Source: Periplaneta americana | Taxonomy: Eukaryota > Arthropoda > Insecta > Blattodea > Blattidae | Length of the DNA: 64,000 nucleotides | NCBI RefSeq assembly: GCF_040183065.1 | Contig: NC_091132.1 | Location: forward strand, 165,738,102-165,802,101 | Direction of reading: 5' to 3' | Part shown: positions 46,075 to 56,969 of the stretch, one piece after another | Layout: every line of letters begins with the position of its first letter | Numbering within the stretch: position 1 is the stretch's first letter | The notes under the pieces: generated by a model | What the model was told of the DNA's origin: nothing | Database searches by the model: none | What the model saw: only the letters and a program-made list of their open reading frames with translations | Translations under genes and position numbers: made by a program

Positions 46075-46992
46075 CAAGGTAGACCAGTCAAACGGAAAGA
46101 TTTGATGGGAGTATACTGTTCATATGAAGAGGGTGAGAATGAATATAGCCGTCTTTTCTCTATCTACTTATTTTACAATTTATGACTCCTTAATCGGTGA
46201 CATCACTATCTCCGCATTCCTTAGTAACCAAGTTGTTTGTCTCTACCATGTTTTGTTAAATGGTGCTCATCATTACTGCAAACTGCAATTAATTGATTTC
46301 AATGGAGCATTGGACCAGGGTACAGCGTGACTATGCGCTTAAAGCGTATTATCTTCATAATGAGAGTTTAGTGCAAACCCGACTGGAATAATCGGCCCAT
46401 TCTTTTTTGAGAATGAGGCCGGAAATGCAGTGACTGTTAGTTCAGTGCGATATGTTGAAATGATACAGAACTTTTTTACACCACAACTCGCCCATTTTCC
46501 ACTGAATGAAAACACACTGTTTCAACAGGACGGAGCAACAAGCGACACCGCAAGAATTTCAATGGATGCTGTGAATGCTTTGTTCCCGCGCCGCGTCATT
46601 TCTCGGAAAGGGGATATCGCTTGGCCACCTAGATCACCTGATTTAACGGTATGTGATTTATTCCTATGGGAACAATTCAAAACGAAGGTGTTTGGAGGCA
46701 ATCCACGCAGAACAATTCCAGCCTAAAACAACGTATACGAGAAGAGGTCGCTACGATGCCTGTCAATATGCTGAGAGGGGTTATGCAACAGTTCGTGGCC
46801 AGACTCTAAGAATGTCTGCGTTTCAATGGAGGTCACTTGGCTGACGTAATTTTCAAGAAATAATTTTTTTTCTTGTTGCATACCTAATGGCTATTCATGT
46901 ACTTGTCATTTCTACTCATTAAATTGATATAATAGTAGCTTTTCAACCTTTTTCTGCGCCTTGAAATCTTTCCGTTTGACTGGTCCAGCTTT
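46075..46992 (+). mobile_element. Mariner-like element, internally deleted (918 bp)
   Basis: TA at 46073-46074 and 46993-46994. The inverted ends share GACCAGTCAAACGGAAAGAT. It carries the first codons and the C-terminal half of a transposase, with the centre deleted. Confidence 0.85.
46302..46857 (+). pseudogene. Mariner-like DDE transposase, centre deleted
   Basis: MEHWTRVQRDYALKAYYLHN (N-terminal helix-turn-helix start), a stop, then directly IGPFFFENEAGNAVTVSSVR, then LFQQDGATSDTARISMDAV (second catalytic Asp; the usual His of GATxHTA is Asp here) and WPPRSPDLTVCDLFLW (third Asp). It ends RFNGGHLADVIFKK after an internal stop. The segment with the first Asp is gone. Confidence 0.88.
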
Positions 46993-47159
46993 TATTACCT
47001 AATTAATAAAGACTATACAGTTTAGTAATGAACTACGAAGTTATTTAAGTTAAGTAATGATTTGACAGTGTTAAGAATTGATGTTTTGGTATTATATCTG
47101 ATTATTGTGAAGTCGTTATTTATTTAAAGTGACTTAATAGTGATTATATAAAACGTGTT

Positions 47160-47418
47160 TTTATTTATTTTATTAGGTTATTTTACGATGCTTTATCAAC
47201 AGCTTTGGTTATTTAGCATCTGAATGAGGTGAAGGTGATAATGCCGGTGAAATGAGTCTGGGGTCCAACACCGTAAGTTACCCAGCATTTGCTCGTATTG
47301 GGTTGAGGGAAAACCCCGGAAAAAACCTCAACCAGGTAACTTGCCCCGACCGGGAATCGAACCCGGGCCACCTGGTTTCGCGGCTAGACGTGCTAACCGT
47401 TACTCCACAGGCGTGGAC
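47160..47418 (-). mobile_element. tRNA-derived SINE, family A
   Basis: Inverted family A copy. ATATAAAACGTGTT at its left and ATAATAAAACGTGTT (47419-47433) at its right are the target duplication, with a one-base length difference. Confidence 0.87.
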
Positions 47419-47834
47419 ATAATAAAACGTGTTAAAGGGTTGTATTCAAGAATGAAGATAGACAGTTTATTATAGAAATTAAGAAATTAGTTACTGAAGT
47501 GCAAATTAAACACAGAATAATTATATATAGATGAAGTTACTGGAGAGTGAAGTATTTTATGCTTGAATAACACAACTATGTATAAGAAGCCATGTCTGCA
47601 TAATTCTCAGTTACTGACCAAGTACCTAGTAAGTTTGCGTTTCAATTTAATTTTAATTCGACCATTCTTAATACTAGCAGGTAGCGAATTCCAGGTCTTG
47701 GTAGGTCTGTTGTGAAAGTATAGAGTTACGGGGAAGTGTCATGTGAATTAGATCATATCAACTTGTATGAATGTTTTTCAACAATTCGTTTCTATAAATC
47801 ACTGTCACTTACATAACCTCTTCTTTCAGTTGTG

Positions 47835-47927
47835 ATGGATTTAATCAAGATGGAACCTGAGTATGATTCTTTGGACTTACAACATGACGGCACATACAAA
47901 ATAGAAGAAAATATTTCTTCATCAAAG
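47835..47927 (+). CDS. Gene B, coding exon 1: acidic N-terminal module
   Basis: After acceptor CTTCTTTCAG (ends 47829) the exon reads TTGTG then ATG. It encodes 31 residues, MDLIKMEPEYDSLDLQHDGT then YKIEENISSSK, and donates in phase 0 (AAG|GTAAAG). Length, phase and pattern equal gene A exon 1 (VKKEPEVDPLAMQ against IKMEPEYDSLDLQ). It contains IKME, a psi-K-x-E motif followed by Pro and Glu. The acceptor right before the start implies a non-coding leader exon upstream, which I could not place. Confidence 0.82.
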
Positions 47928-48063
47928 GTAAAGTGAAGTGTCTCCCTGTTTTTTATTCGCTTGTCTAAAAGTGCCAGAGGAGGATGTATTTGTTATTGTT
48001 CTGCGTAATGGTTAATAAAATATTTTACTCGAAAAGGCATTTACACACATGGTGTAGTATATA

Positions 48064-48975
48064 GAGAGTGGACCGCTTGACTGTACCTAGTTTTAATTGT
48101 ATATGACTGGTAAACGGTTGGAGATAGAATCAAACAGTACGTTTATATGAAAGGAAAACTCAGCAATTTCGATATGCACATCACCATATCTCTACGTGAG
48201 CTCCAGCTGTCACTTTGATGATATAGAGGCGATGAACGATTTCTTGCCTATCACATTGGAGCATGTCTTCTGGAATGCTCTCAATAGCCTCTATGATGCG
48301 CTCCCGAAGATCACGAAGGTCTCTGACTGGGTGGCATACACTTTATCTTTGACGTAGTCCCAGAGAAAGAAATCGAGCGGTGTTAAATCAGGATCAGCGC
48401 CGAGGCAATCTAGCATCTTATAGGCGAATTTCACTTGTTTGGGTAGGTCATCCGGCTCCAGACATTGCATTAACTGCACTTTGTATGCGTACAGTTTGAG
48501 ACATTTGTGGAGAGTTCGTTGCAATGTTGATTTGGTACTGGAAGTTCCCGCAAAGCTCTTCTTAATGACTCCTGTGGGCTTCGCTCATACGCGGCTTGAA
48601 CATTTGCAACCATATCGTCGGATGTTCTACGACCACCATCATGCTTCTTCAACATTGATCCTGTAGCTAAAAATGTATCGTGCCATTTCTTAATGCTTTT
48701 AGCAGTTGGAGTATCATGGTTAAACACTCGCCGATGCTCCTTTGAACTCTTAACAATTGGTTTAAACTTCGCAAGTTTGTGCTTTCTTCTGCAGTGTCGC
48801 CATTTTCACAATCGATACAGTCTACGAAAAGAAACCATGTCTATGCACCATCTACTGACAGGATTCGAAACTTTTTGAGTTTTCCTTTCAGATAAACGTT
48901 ACCGTAAGGTTCTATCTTCAACCATTCACCAGTCACTTACAATTGAAATTAGGTACATTCGAGCGGTCCACCCTG
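48064..48975 (-). mobile_element. Mariner-like element, internally deleted (912 bp), long TIRs
   Basis: TA at 48062-48063 and 48976-48977. Inverted ends GAGAGTGGACCGCT and, at the right, the inverse of CAGGGTGGACCGCT, continuing in similarity for about 70 bp through GACTGGT. Located in intron 1 of gene B. Confidence 0.87.
48220..48800 (-). pseudogene. Mariner-like transposase, centre deleted
   Basis: Minus strand: MFNHDTPTAKSIKKWHDTFL and TGSMLKKHDGGRRTSDDM (helix-turn-helix part), YERSPQESLRRALRELPVPN, then in another frame VQLMQCLEPDDLPKQVKFAY and LGADPD joined straight to LTPLDFFLWDYVKDKVYAT. The junction removes the first two catalytic acids and keeps the last (in TPLDFFLW). Same group as the remnant at 30622-31235. 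Confidence 0.88.
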
Positions 48976-49218
48976 TATATCAGATTATTGTACACACATC
49001 ACAGTAAATAAATTATTTGCACAAGAAACATCTGGCCTATTACACTGGACAACAAAATTTAATTTCTTTTCTGTTACTGAAACGAAAACACTGAGGTTCA
49101 ATGTATTTTCTCATGCTGAATATGAATATGACAGTCTAGTTCTTTTGTAATTTGAGAAATAAATCAATAAAAATGGTATTTTCCTGAACATATTCAACTG
49201 GGCTTACCTCAATTATTA

Positions 49219-50330
49219 TTACAGACGTCTCCTTTTAGTTTGTCTGCTATACTGGACCTCGGGAGCATTCTTCACCACCCTCCAGCAATAATCAGCTAAC
49301 ATGGCTGTACTCCATTTACCCTGGTATCCTTGAGATGTTGAAATTGTCTGGTGAAACCTTTCCCCATGTTCATCAGAAACTGCACCATAATTTTCGGGGA
49401 AAAAGTCCAGATGAGAGTGGAGAAAGTGTATTTCCAATGACGTAATTGCACCTCATTTGATGATATGCCAGGATCATAATGTCCACTATTTTCCTATATT
49501 TTGGCGTAGTTCATAGGAAATTTGAGGTGAACATTCTCAAAAATTGCCAAGCAGCATGTTCTTTTTTTTGTCAGAAGTCTATCGAAATGTTGATTTGAAA
49601 AGAGCTCTCTTACTTGGGGTCGTCCACACCTGTGGAGTAACGGTCAGCGCGTCTGGCCGTGAAACCAGGTGGCCCGGGTTCGAATCCCAGTTGGGGCAAC
49701 TTACCTGGTTGAGGTTTTTTCCGGGGTTTTCCCTCAACCCAATACGAGCAAATGCTGGGTAACTTTCGGTGTTGGACCCCGGACTCATTTCACCTGCATT
49801 ATCACCTTCATTTCATGCAGACGCTAAATAACCTAGATGTTGATACAGCGTCGTAAAATAACCCAATAAAATAAATAATACTTGGGGTCCTATCAAAATT
49901 CCTTCTGTAATTTTAACTATACTTATCATTGGAAATTTTCAGTGTAAATATCTGCACGATGGTTTATCACAGCCAATGCTTTTACGAAATTCTTAATCAT
50001 CCCAGTTTGATTTGTAATGGCGGGAACAAAATTTTTCTAGATTCAATCAATAGCTGGTGCCTTATGTTCATCGTTCCTGATTCGAAAGTTTTTCGAAGAG
50101 GCCAGTCTTTTCTTTTGTAGTACATAGTCTTACCCAGCTGTCCCATTCACATATAAAACAGTAATACGATCGTATTTTATAAACCCTTGTTATAAGTCAA
50201 GAAGAATCATAACCATCTTCAAGCCACCACATATTTTCCACTTAAATCTGTCATAATTTATGTAGTTTAAAATATCTCTCATATTTTGATATTTCTTTTT
50301 CATATGGACTGCTAGCCAATTGGAACTTAA
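49219..50330 (-). pseudogene. Decayed gene of an unnamed, repeat-associated protein family
   Basis: Minus strand, C-terminal part: CFICEWDS near 50130, FESGTMNIRHQLLIESRKIL and FPPLQIKLG (about 50090-49990), GILIGPQ up to the SINE, then AAWQFLRMFTSNFL, NYRKIVDIMILAYHQMRCN-like sequence in shifted frames, and an intact block MEIHFLHSHLDFFPENYGAV, SDEHGERFHQTIS, QGYQGKWSTAMLADYCWRVV ending KRRRL. I recall the HSHLDFFPENxGxVSDEHGERFHQ motif in many insect predicted proteins that appear in multiple copies, but I know of no function. Several frameshifts and a SINE make this copy inactive. Confidence 0.6.
49622..49878 (+). mobile_element. tRNA-derived SINE, family A
   Basis: Complete family A copy bordered by TACTTGGGGTC (49611-49621 and 49879-49889). 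Inserted into the decayed gene at 49219-50330. Confidence 0.92.
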
Positions 50331-50975
50331 GGCAAAGTTTCCATTGTGCTATACAGCAGCTTTAAGGCTCAGCGTGGAAGCATCTAAAAATAGCTTCCAT
50401 TGTTCTGGTGTGTGTTGGATATTCATAGCTTATTACTATGCAGAATTAAAAATGAGTCTACTGGCATATATTTGGTTAAGCACAGTAGTACAAAAATTTT
50501 ATGAATTTACATCAAAAGAAAGACGAAAACCGGTCTCCACTCAGCAATGTCTTATATCTAACTAAACAAACAATCCTTTACAAGCAAACACAACCCCTCA
50601 GGATCATAAATGTGTCTCCACATCTCCTGTGTAATGGATTTGCTGTAACCTTGACAAAGAAACCGCTGACGCTCTTTCTGAAATGAATAATCCTAGACAT
50701 ATGCTACACATTGAAAATCAGACCACTGCGTCAATTTTATCTGTCATATTCGTCATTAGCTGTACTAAATTAGTCAGAAATCGCTTATATTGTTTCCTTA
50801 ACTTTCTCGCTGTTGTTCAGTGTTACCAGTGATTGTCTGTGTCCCCTTTTGCTTTCAATTGCCTTATCTAACCTGTTGCCTATGTTGAGAGATGTAGCCA
50901 ATAACGGCATTCAGAACCAATTGACGGCTATTAGAAATGAAGTTGATTTTAAAACCGTGAAATAAAATCATTAAT

Positions 50976-51718
50976 ATATATTATTTTAATGTACCGAAGT
51001 ACATATGATATTTCCATGCAGATATTCTGCGTCATCATACAATGAAAGACTAATGGAACGGAGAAAAATTCTCTCCGGCGCCGGGATTTGAATCCGGGTT
51101 TTCAGCTCTACGTGCTGATGCTTTATCCACTAAGCCACACCGGATACCCACCCCGGCGTCGGAAAGAATCGTTTCAGATTAAGTTCCAACTCTTGGGTTC
51201 CCGATTCTGTCCGACGCCGGGGTGGGTATCTGGTGTGGCTTAGTGGATAAAGCATCAGCACGTAGAGCTGAAAACCCAGGTTGAAATCCTGGCGCCAGAG
51301 AGAATTTTTCTCCGTTCCATTACTCTTTCTTTGTATGATGACGCAGAATATCTGCATGGAAATATCATATGTACTTCGGTACATTAAAATAATATATATG
51401 ATATGCGTAAATCACTTCGTGATTTAAGATGGTGCTTATTCCGTCGGATCCCGGCCAACTAGTCACTCATAACGAGTGCACTTCAGCACATGTGTGGACT
51501 CCAGTCCTACGTTCATAGACATCTATGACGTAGTGCAGAGGGCGGCCACTAGAGCGAACCCAAGAGTTGGAACTTAATCTGAGAAGATTCTGTCCGACGC
51601 CAGGGTGGGTATCCGGTGTGGCTTAGTGGATAAAGCATCAGCACCTAGAGCTGAAAACCCGGGTTCAAATCCCGGCGCTGGAGAGAATTTTTCTCCGTTC
51701 CATTACTCTTTCATCGTA
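50976..51718. mobile_element. Composite SINE family D insertion: inverted pair plus a third copy
   Basis: Flanked by one 12-bp duplication AAAATCATTAAT (50964-50975 and 51719-51730). Inside, 50976-51167 and 51207-51399 are near-perfect inverse complements, each with a tRNA-like head: GGTGTGGCTTAGTGGATAAA, GCATCAGCACGTAGAGCTGA, B box GGTTCAAATCC type. A third, plus-strand head follows at 51610-51690, preceded by a 150-bp unique leader. The shared single duplication suggests one insertion event. Confidence 0.8.
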
Positions 51719-51750
51719 AAAATCATTAATGTTGTCTTTTTGTTCTGTAG

Positions 51751-51879
51751 GAAGAGGATTTATCGCATCCGGAAATGATGGGCCTGAAGGCAGACCATAC
51801 TTACGAAATCAAATCAGAGATAAAAGTTGAAGATTCTCCAGTGCCTACGAGCTTCGCATACGTGAAATGTGAAGTTGAT
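51751..51879 (+). CDS. Gene B, coding exon 2: acidic psi-K-x-E module
   Basis: Acceptor TTGTTCTGTAG, donor GAT|GTAAGT, phase 0 on both sides, 43 codons, fully open. Peptide: EEDLSHPEMMGLKADHTYEI, then KSEIKVEDSPVPTSFAYVKC, then EVD. Motifs LKAD, IKSE, IKVE and VKCE follow the psi-K-x-E/D pattern. This is the only intact one of the three exon copies at 38, 51.8 and 53.7 kb. The SINE composite ends 32 bp before the exon, so the branch point must lie in the retained target duplication or the 20 bp after it. Confidence 0.85.
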
Positions 51880-52197
51880 GTAAGTTGTTCAGCATCAGTA
51901 TAGTGACATCCAGATAATGAATTTTTAGTTAAGTCAAAACCCCCAACAGTGTGCATTATTAACTTCTTTCTTGTTTCCAGTAATTTGTGAACTTGGGTGG
52001 CCTTCATTTTCAGATTTGAAATAGAATAATAATTCACTAATATATATTTCTGGTGGTTAACACAGAATTATCTGGAATATATGGACAAAGTTCTTTTGCC
52101 TAAGTACAGGATTTAATTTAACTTTACAAAATTTCCCTTTCTTGTACTGGTCTATCAATTACTATGCTAGACATTCATCAATAGGTTCAAGCTGATA

Positions 52198-53162
52198 CAG
52201 TAAAACCTCGATAAGACGCACCCGCTTATTACGCTATCCCGTGTAATACTCTTTTTTTCGCCCGGTCTGTGCACATTTCATATATAACGCCTTTATAAAA
52301 TACCCCATTTATTGCGCTCAAGTCCCGCATAATACGCTGTTTTTGTGGAATATTTTCGATGTAATTTTCAGCCATGTACTGTAACAGCAATGAAACATCT
52401 TGGTCATTGAACTCACTGATGCCATTAACCTAAAAAGTTTTGGTAATCGACCCTTTACCTGCGCATTTAAACCTTCATACTTCATACCTTAGTATACCCC
52501 ACCCTCTTGTTACGCTCTCTTATTCGACTCCTTACCTGCGCGCTTAAAGCCTACATACAGTTACAATACCTCACCCTCTTGCTAACCCTCTCTCTCAAAC
52601 AACATTTCTCACTTGGCCGTAATAAAATTCTGGAAATTTTTGCTGTGCAATTTGTTGTCCTTTTGTGTACTGACAATGAATGTTAAACGAAAAGTCCTTT
52701 CTGTGTCCGAAAAATTGGAAATCTTACGAGAGTACGACGAGAACAGTACTCTTACTCAGAAACAACTCCCTGATGCATTAGGAATCCCATCATCGGCATT
52801 AAGAACGATAATAAGAAATCGCGACTCAATCACTACAGCTGCGATGTCGGGAGAATGTAATCGCAGAAACTGAAGTGTGGTAAACATGAGGACTTGGAGA
52901 ACACGCACACGGCAAGCAACTATAATTTTTTTTTCGAAGAATTAAGTACAGCACATATTGTAAATGTCTTCGACGTACAGTACAGTAATTACATAATGGA
53001 GTAATACTGTATTACCTTTCATGAATCATGTATTTCAAAAAATAAAAATGCTAATAGATACTGTATATAAGTCAAAATTAGTATACCCGCCTAATACGCA
53101 GTCCCGGTTAATACACGTTTTACACCCAGTCCCTTAAACAGCGTCTTATCGTGGTTTTACTG
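52198..53162 (+). mobile_element. pogo/Tigger element, internally deleted (965 bp)
   Basis: Inverted ends CAGTAAAACCTCGATAAGAC and, at the right, the inverse of CAGTAAAACCACGATAAGAC. TA precedes the left end; the right flank reads CA (TA decayed). Both subterminal regions carry TTACGC/AATACGC-type words. Contains a transposase N-terminus only. Confidence 0.88.
52676..52873 (+). pseudogene. pogo/Tigger transposase, N-terminal helix-turn-helix only
   Basis: MNVKRKVLSVSEKLEILREY, then ENSTLTQKQLPDALGIPSSA, LRTIIRNRDSI: the CENP-B/pogo N-terminal DNA-binding domain (KLEIL...LGIPxSxLRTIIxNR). A stop follows 66 codons from the start, and the DDE domain is deleted. Confidence 0.85.
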
Positions 53163-53228
53163 CATATAGGTTTATTCAAAACTCACAAGAGATTTGCAAG
53201 TTCTCTGTGTTAAGAAGTACGTTTATAG

Positions 53229-53230
<2 letters not shown>

Positions 53231-53296
<66 letters not shown>
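53231..53296. repeat. (AAT)n microsatellite
   Basis: About 22 uninterrupted AAT units in intron 2 of gene B. Confidence 0.95.
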
Positions 53297-53297
<1 letters not shown>

Positions 53298-53667
53298 TAG
53301 CTTTGTTTATAAGAGTTTGGATTTATTTTGTTACAAACACATCTGTGAAAATACGCCACACCGTTGAGTAACTCATGTGCTGTCCCTTCTAGTATGATTC
53401 AATGTACGTAGGTTATAATCCTTTCAGAATGCTTTTTATAATCTTGTGGACTTATATTTATAAAATCAGCATTAACACCATTTATTACGGATTTTGATCT
53501 GCCATAACTCTCTTTATCTCTCACGAAACTGTTTTTTTTTTACAATCAAATTTCAGTTTCCATCCCTCAATGCATTTCGAAATGTCAATCTTCTCAGTCC
53601 CCTGAAACTATCTGTTTACGTATTGTTTTATACGTTTACTGAATAAGGCCATATGCATTAAGTGTAG

Positions 53668-53797
53668 GAAGGAAATTTATCGCATCTGAAATTCACGAAC
53701 ATGAAGACAGAATACGTGCACCAGAGTTACAATATCAAAGTTTGAAGGTGCCACACCAGTGCTTACTAGCTTTTCTATGGTGAAAACCGAAGTTGAT
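53668..53797 (+). pseudogene. Decayed copy of the acidic exon 2 (one-base insertion)
   Basis: Reads EGNLSHLKFTNMKTEYVHQS, YNIKV, then TGA because AAAGTTTGAAGG has one T too many. Beyond it the original frame resumes as GATPVLTSFSMVKTEVD, with a GAT|GTAAAT donor. The acceptor is weak (CATTAAGTGTAG, no strong pyrimidine tract). Including it in gene B would truncate the protein, so it is probably skipped. Confidence 0.78.
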
Positions 53798-54015
53798 GTA
53801 AATGGTTCTCTGTCAGTATACAAATATACAAGTAGTGGATTTTATAGTATGTCAGATCTATTAACAGTCTCGATTGGTATTAAACCTTTTCCCTTTTTCC
53901 ATTCCGTTCACAAATTAGACTGTTTTCATTTTAGATTTGCAATAACATAATAATTTGTAAATGTATATTTCTGGTAGGGAGCAGAGAAATTTCTCGAATA
54001 CACGGAAACAATTGT

Positions 54016-54278
54016 TTTTTTTTTATTATTTTATTGGGTTATTTTATGACGCTGTATCAACATCTAGGTTATTTAGCGTCTGAATGATATGAAGGTGATT
54101 ATGCCAGTGAAATGAGTCCGGGGTCCAGCACCGAAAGTTACCCAGCATTTGCTCGTATTGGGTTGAGGGAAAACCCCGGAAAAAACCTCAACCAGGTAAC
54201 TTGCCCCGACCGGGATTCGAACCCAGGCCACCTGGTTTCGCAGCCAGATGCGCTGACCGTTACTCCACAGGTGTGGAC
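54016..54278 (-). mobile_element. tRNA-derived SINE, family A
   Basis: Inverted family A copy, bordered by GAAACAATTGT (54005-54015) and GAGACAATTGT (54279-54289). Confidence 0.9.
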
Positions 54279-54837
54279 GAGACAATTGTGAATAGGAACG
54301 GATTTCATTTTTAGTTCACGATTTTTTTTCATTTTGTTGTTACTGATCTAGCAATTACTATAGTAGACATTTAACAGTGTATTCAAACAGTTTTAAAGAT
54401 TTATAGAAAACAAACAAAAGATAAGATACGGTAGTCATCTAACTTTGTTAAGAAGTAAATTCATAGAAAAATAACAGGAGGGTGTATTTTATTACCTACA
54501 TACAAATCTGTGAAAATTTGCCACACCTTCGAGCAGTTAATTTGCTGTCCCCTGGGAACCTGATTCACAGTGCATCTTTCATATTGAGATTTTATTATAA
54601 TGTTCTGGACTTCCAGTTACACAATCAGCATTTACACCAATTCCTATGGACTTTGATCTCCATAACCTTCATTATCTGCCACGAAACCTGTCTCTTCAAT
54701 TGTTTTACAAGCTTGCACATTGACGACATATTCCAGTTTCCATAGCTCATGCATCTTCTGAATACGAGGGAACAATCTGTATTACAAATTCATTTGGAAG
54801 TGTGGTGGAAAAACCTTTATTGTCTGCTATTGTACTA

Positions 54838-56121
54838 CGGTTGGATAAAAAGTAATGGCAACAGTTCGATATTTCTGACATGGCTTTATTCCCAGGGGTA
54901 CAACATTTACGTACCTTATTTATTACCTTTTGCCAAATGTTTGGAAGGCGTCGTACACCATCAGCGCGTCCATCTTTGTTGATGTTCCGTATTGACCGCC
55001 CTATAGCACGGATAAGTTCATCTCTGGTATTGTACCAGGTCCCTCGCAGTGGTTCTTTCACTTTAGTGAAAAGATCGTGATCGCATGGACTCATATCGGG
55101 AGAGTACGGTGGATGTTCCAGAATCTCCCATTGCCAGCGGCAGCGCAAAAGGTCCATGACAGCAGCAGCAGTGTGATTCCTTGCATTATCATGAAGAATG
55201 ATGGGATTCTGTACCACCAAGTGTCGTCGTTTTCTCCTGAGGGCTGGACGAAGGTGGTGCTGCAGGAACCTGCAGTAGTAGTCCGCATTTGCCGTCTGCC
55301 TTGGAGGTACAGCTTGGTGCAGTATTACCCCATCAATGCCATATGCCACAATGAACATCACCTTCACAGACAGCACTTTGTGTATGGAGCACTTTCTTCG
55401 TACGAGGAAAACCTGGATGCTTCCATTCATTTAATTGACTTTTCAAGTTTGGTTGGTTCGTATGAGCAAGCCCAGGTTTCGTCCATAGCGACAATTCGTC
55501 CAAGAAAGTTGTCATCTTTCTTTTGGTACAGGTCCAACAAGGCCTGTGCGACTGCATAGCGGTGCCATTGTTAAACCTCGGAAATTTGATGGGGTATCCA
55601 ACGCCTTGTAATTTTGTGGTAACCCAGAATGTCTTGCAGAATGTGGAGCACAGTTTTGTGACATACTCCGACTTCTGCTGCTAACTCACGCGCAGTCCAT
55701 CGGCGATGAGCATCCAACAGGGAAGCAAGGAGTTGAACTGTGTTGTCCTCCACGCGGGGTCGTCCTGAATGGCATCCCTGCCTTCTCGGAACACTTTAAC
55801 CCATCATGCCACTGTGCGATATGGCAACATTGCATCGGCACATGCTTCACGCAGTCCCTGAAAACATTCTTGTGCACTACGGCCTCGTGCCACTTCAATC
55901 TTGATCCAGGAACGTTGCTGTAGTTTTGTAAACATGGTCTTAGGGCGCTTGCACTATCCCTATGAAAGTCAAACACACTCCAGTAGATTGACATAGTACT
56001 GTCGCCGCTGGCTGCACTAACTCATCTAACAGTCCTTGTTCATGTCCACACAGCTGGCAGCTCTCGAACGCACCATCATCACGTGACAGCAGTGTTGCCA
56101 TAACTTTTTATCCAACCTTTG
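54838..56121 (-). mobile_element. Full-length mariner element (1284 bp)
   Basis: TA at 54836-54837 and 56122-56123. Inverted ends share GGTTGGATAAAAAGT and ATGGCAACA. The length is normal for mariner. The transposase is on the minus strand and broken. Lies in intron 2 of gene B. Confidence 0.92.
54860..55935 (-). pseudogene. Mariner transposase, nearly full length but broken
   Basis: Starts at 55935 (MFTKLQQRSWIKIEVARGRS). A stop follows RTVA near 55802, then VEDNTVQLLASLLDAHRRWT-like helix-turn-helix sequence, then DNFLGRIVAMDETWACSYEP (first Asp). There is a frame change near 55370-55400, then VKVMFIVAYGIDGVILHQAV, PIILHDNARNHTAAAVMDLL (second Asp) and HPPYSPDMSPCDHDLFTKV (third Asp). Second to third Asp spacing is about 35 residues, close to DD34D. 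The normal stop is lost, so the last frame runs through the TIR to 54747. At least one stop and one or more frameshifts inactivate it. Confidence 0.9.
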
Positions 56122-56969
56122 TATATCAGAAGAAGTCTTGTTAGAGCGTCTGCATTTTGAGCTAATATTACTCTTTATTTACTTCAGATATTCTTGCATA
56201 TTCTGTTTAAGTTTTCTGCAGGCCATGTATACATGACATGCACATATTTTCAAGGCTCAAACTTGATCTAATGTCTTACAGTACAAGCGAATAGCCTGAA
56301 TTTAAGGAAGGATGTATGAAGGACGTAAATCAATGCAGTTCGGGGACACCAATTGGATTTTGTGTAAAACTCATTACAACCTTATCGAAAAGTTGAATTG
56401 GATTCATTTAAGAAGCGTAGTATCAAGTTACACAACTCCATTTTTTGCGATTTCGAGATATCGATTGTTTCTTATAGAATTTTGTGTGCTGAATGCGATT
56501 CTGGAACTGTTTAGGTTAAAAAACGGACAGAACAGAGCGACAATAGCACTTAGTTGTGCACTTTAAAATCAAAATGTAGATAACTCCAATCTGGCTTGGT
56601 TTCAAATTAGGACAATTTCTTTTTCAGTAGCGAATGAGAAGACCACATTCGTATCAACTTTTCCCATCATGCATCGCGAATCCAAGATGGCTGATTGTTT
56701 ATGTAATGGGTTTCTAGATAAATAAGTACTTTTTTATGTAAATTTGCTTTGAAACCGAGTTAGAAGATACTTAGATTCAAAAGTAGACGAGCGTAGAGCG
56801 ACTTCTTTTTCTATTGCGGATATGCACCTTCAGCCGTCTTACATGTCGTACCAACATAACTTACGAGACATTACGAACGCTTCACGCTAGTTTGCAATGT
56901 TCCAGCGGGATAGAAATTCGGCCATTTTCATACCTCAGGGAAGTGTGTAGAGGTAAGAAAATGGAGTGT
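56122..56969. other. Intron 2 of gene B, no feature recognised
   Basis: Moderately AT-rich, without repeat boundaries or credible coding frames. Confidence 0.4.

Noticed and set aside
49635..49700. tRNA-like sequences with A and B boxes (here and in more than ten other places)
   Set aside because: All are heads of SINEs followed by a common body and tail, and most are bordered by target duplications. None stands alone as a tRNA gene.
54747..54860. Extension of the mariner frame past the TIR as a fused host protein
   Set aside because: It results from loss of the transposase stop codon; the extra residues are TIR and flank, with no homologue seen.
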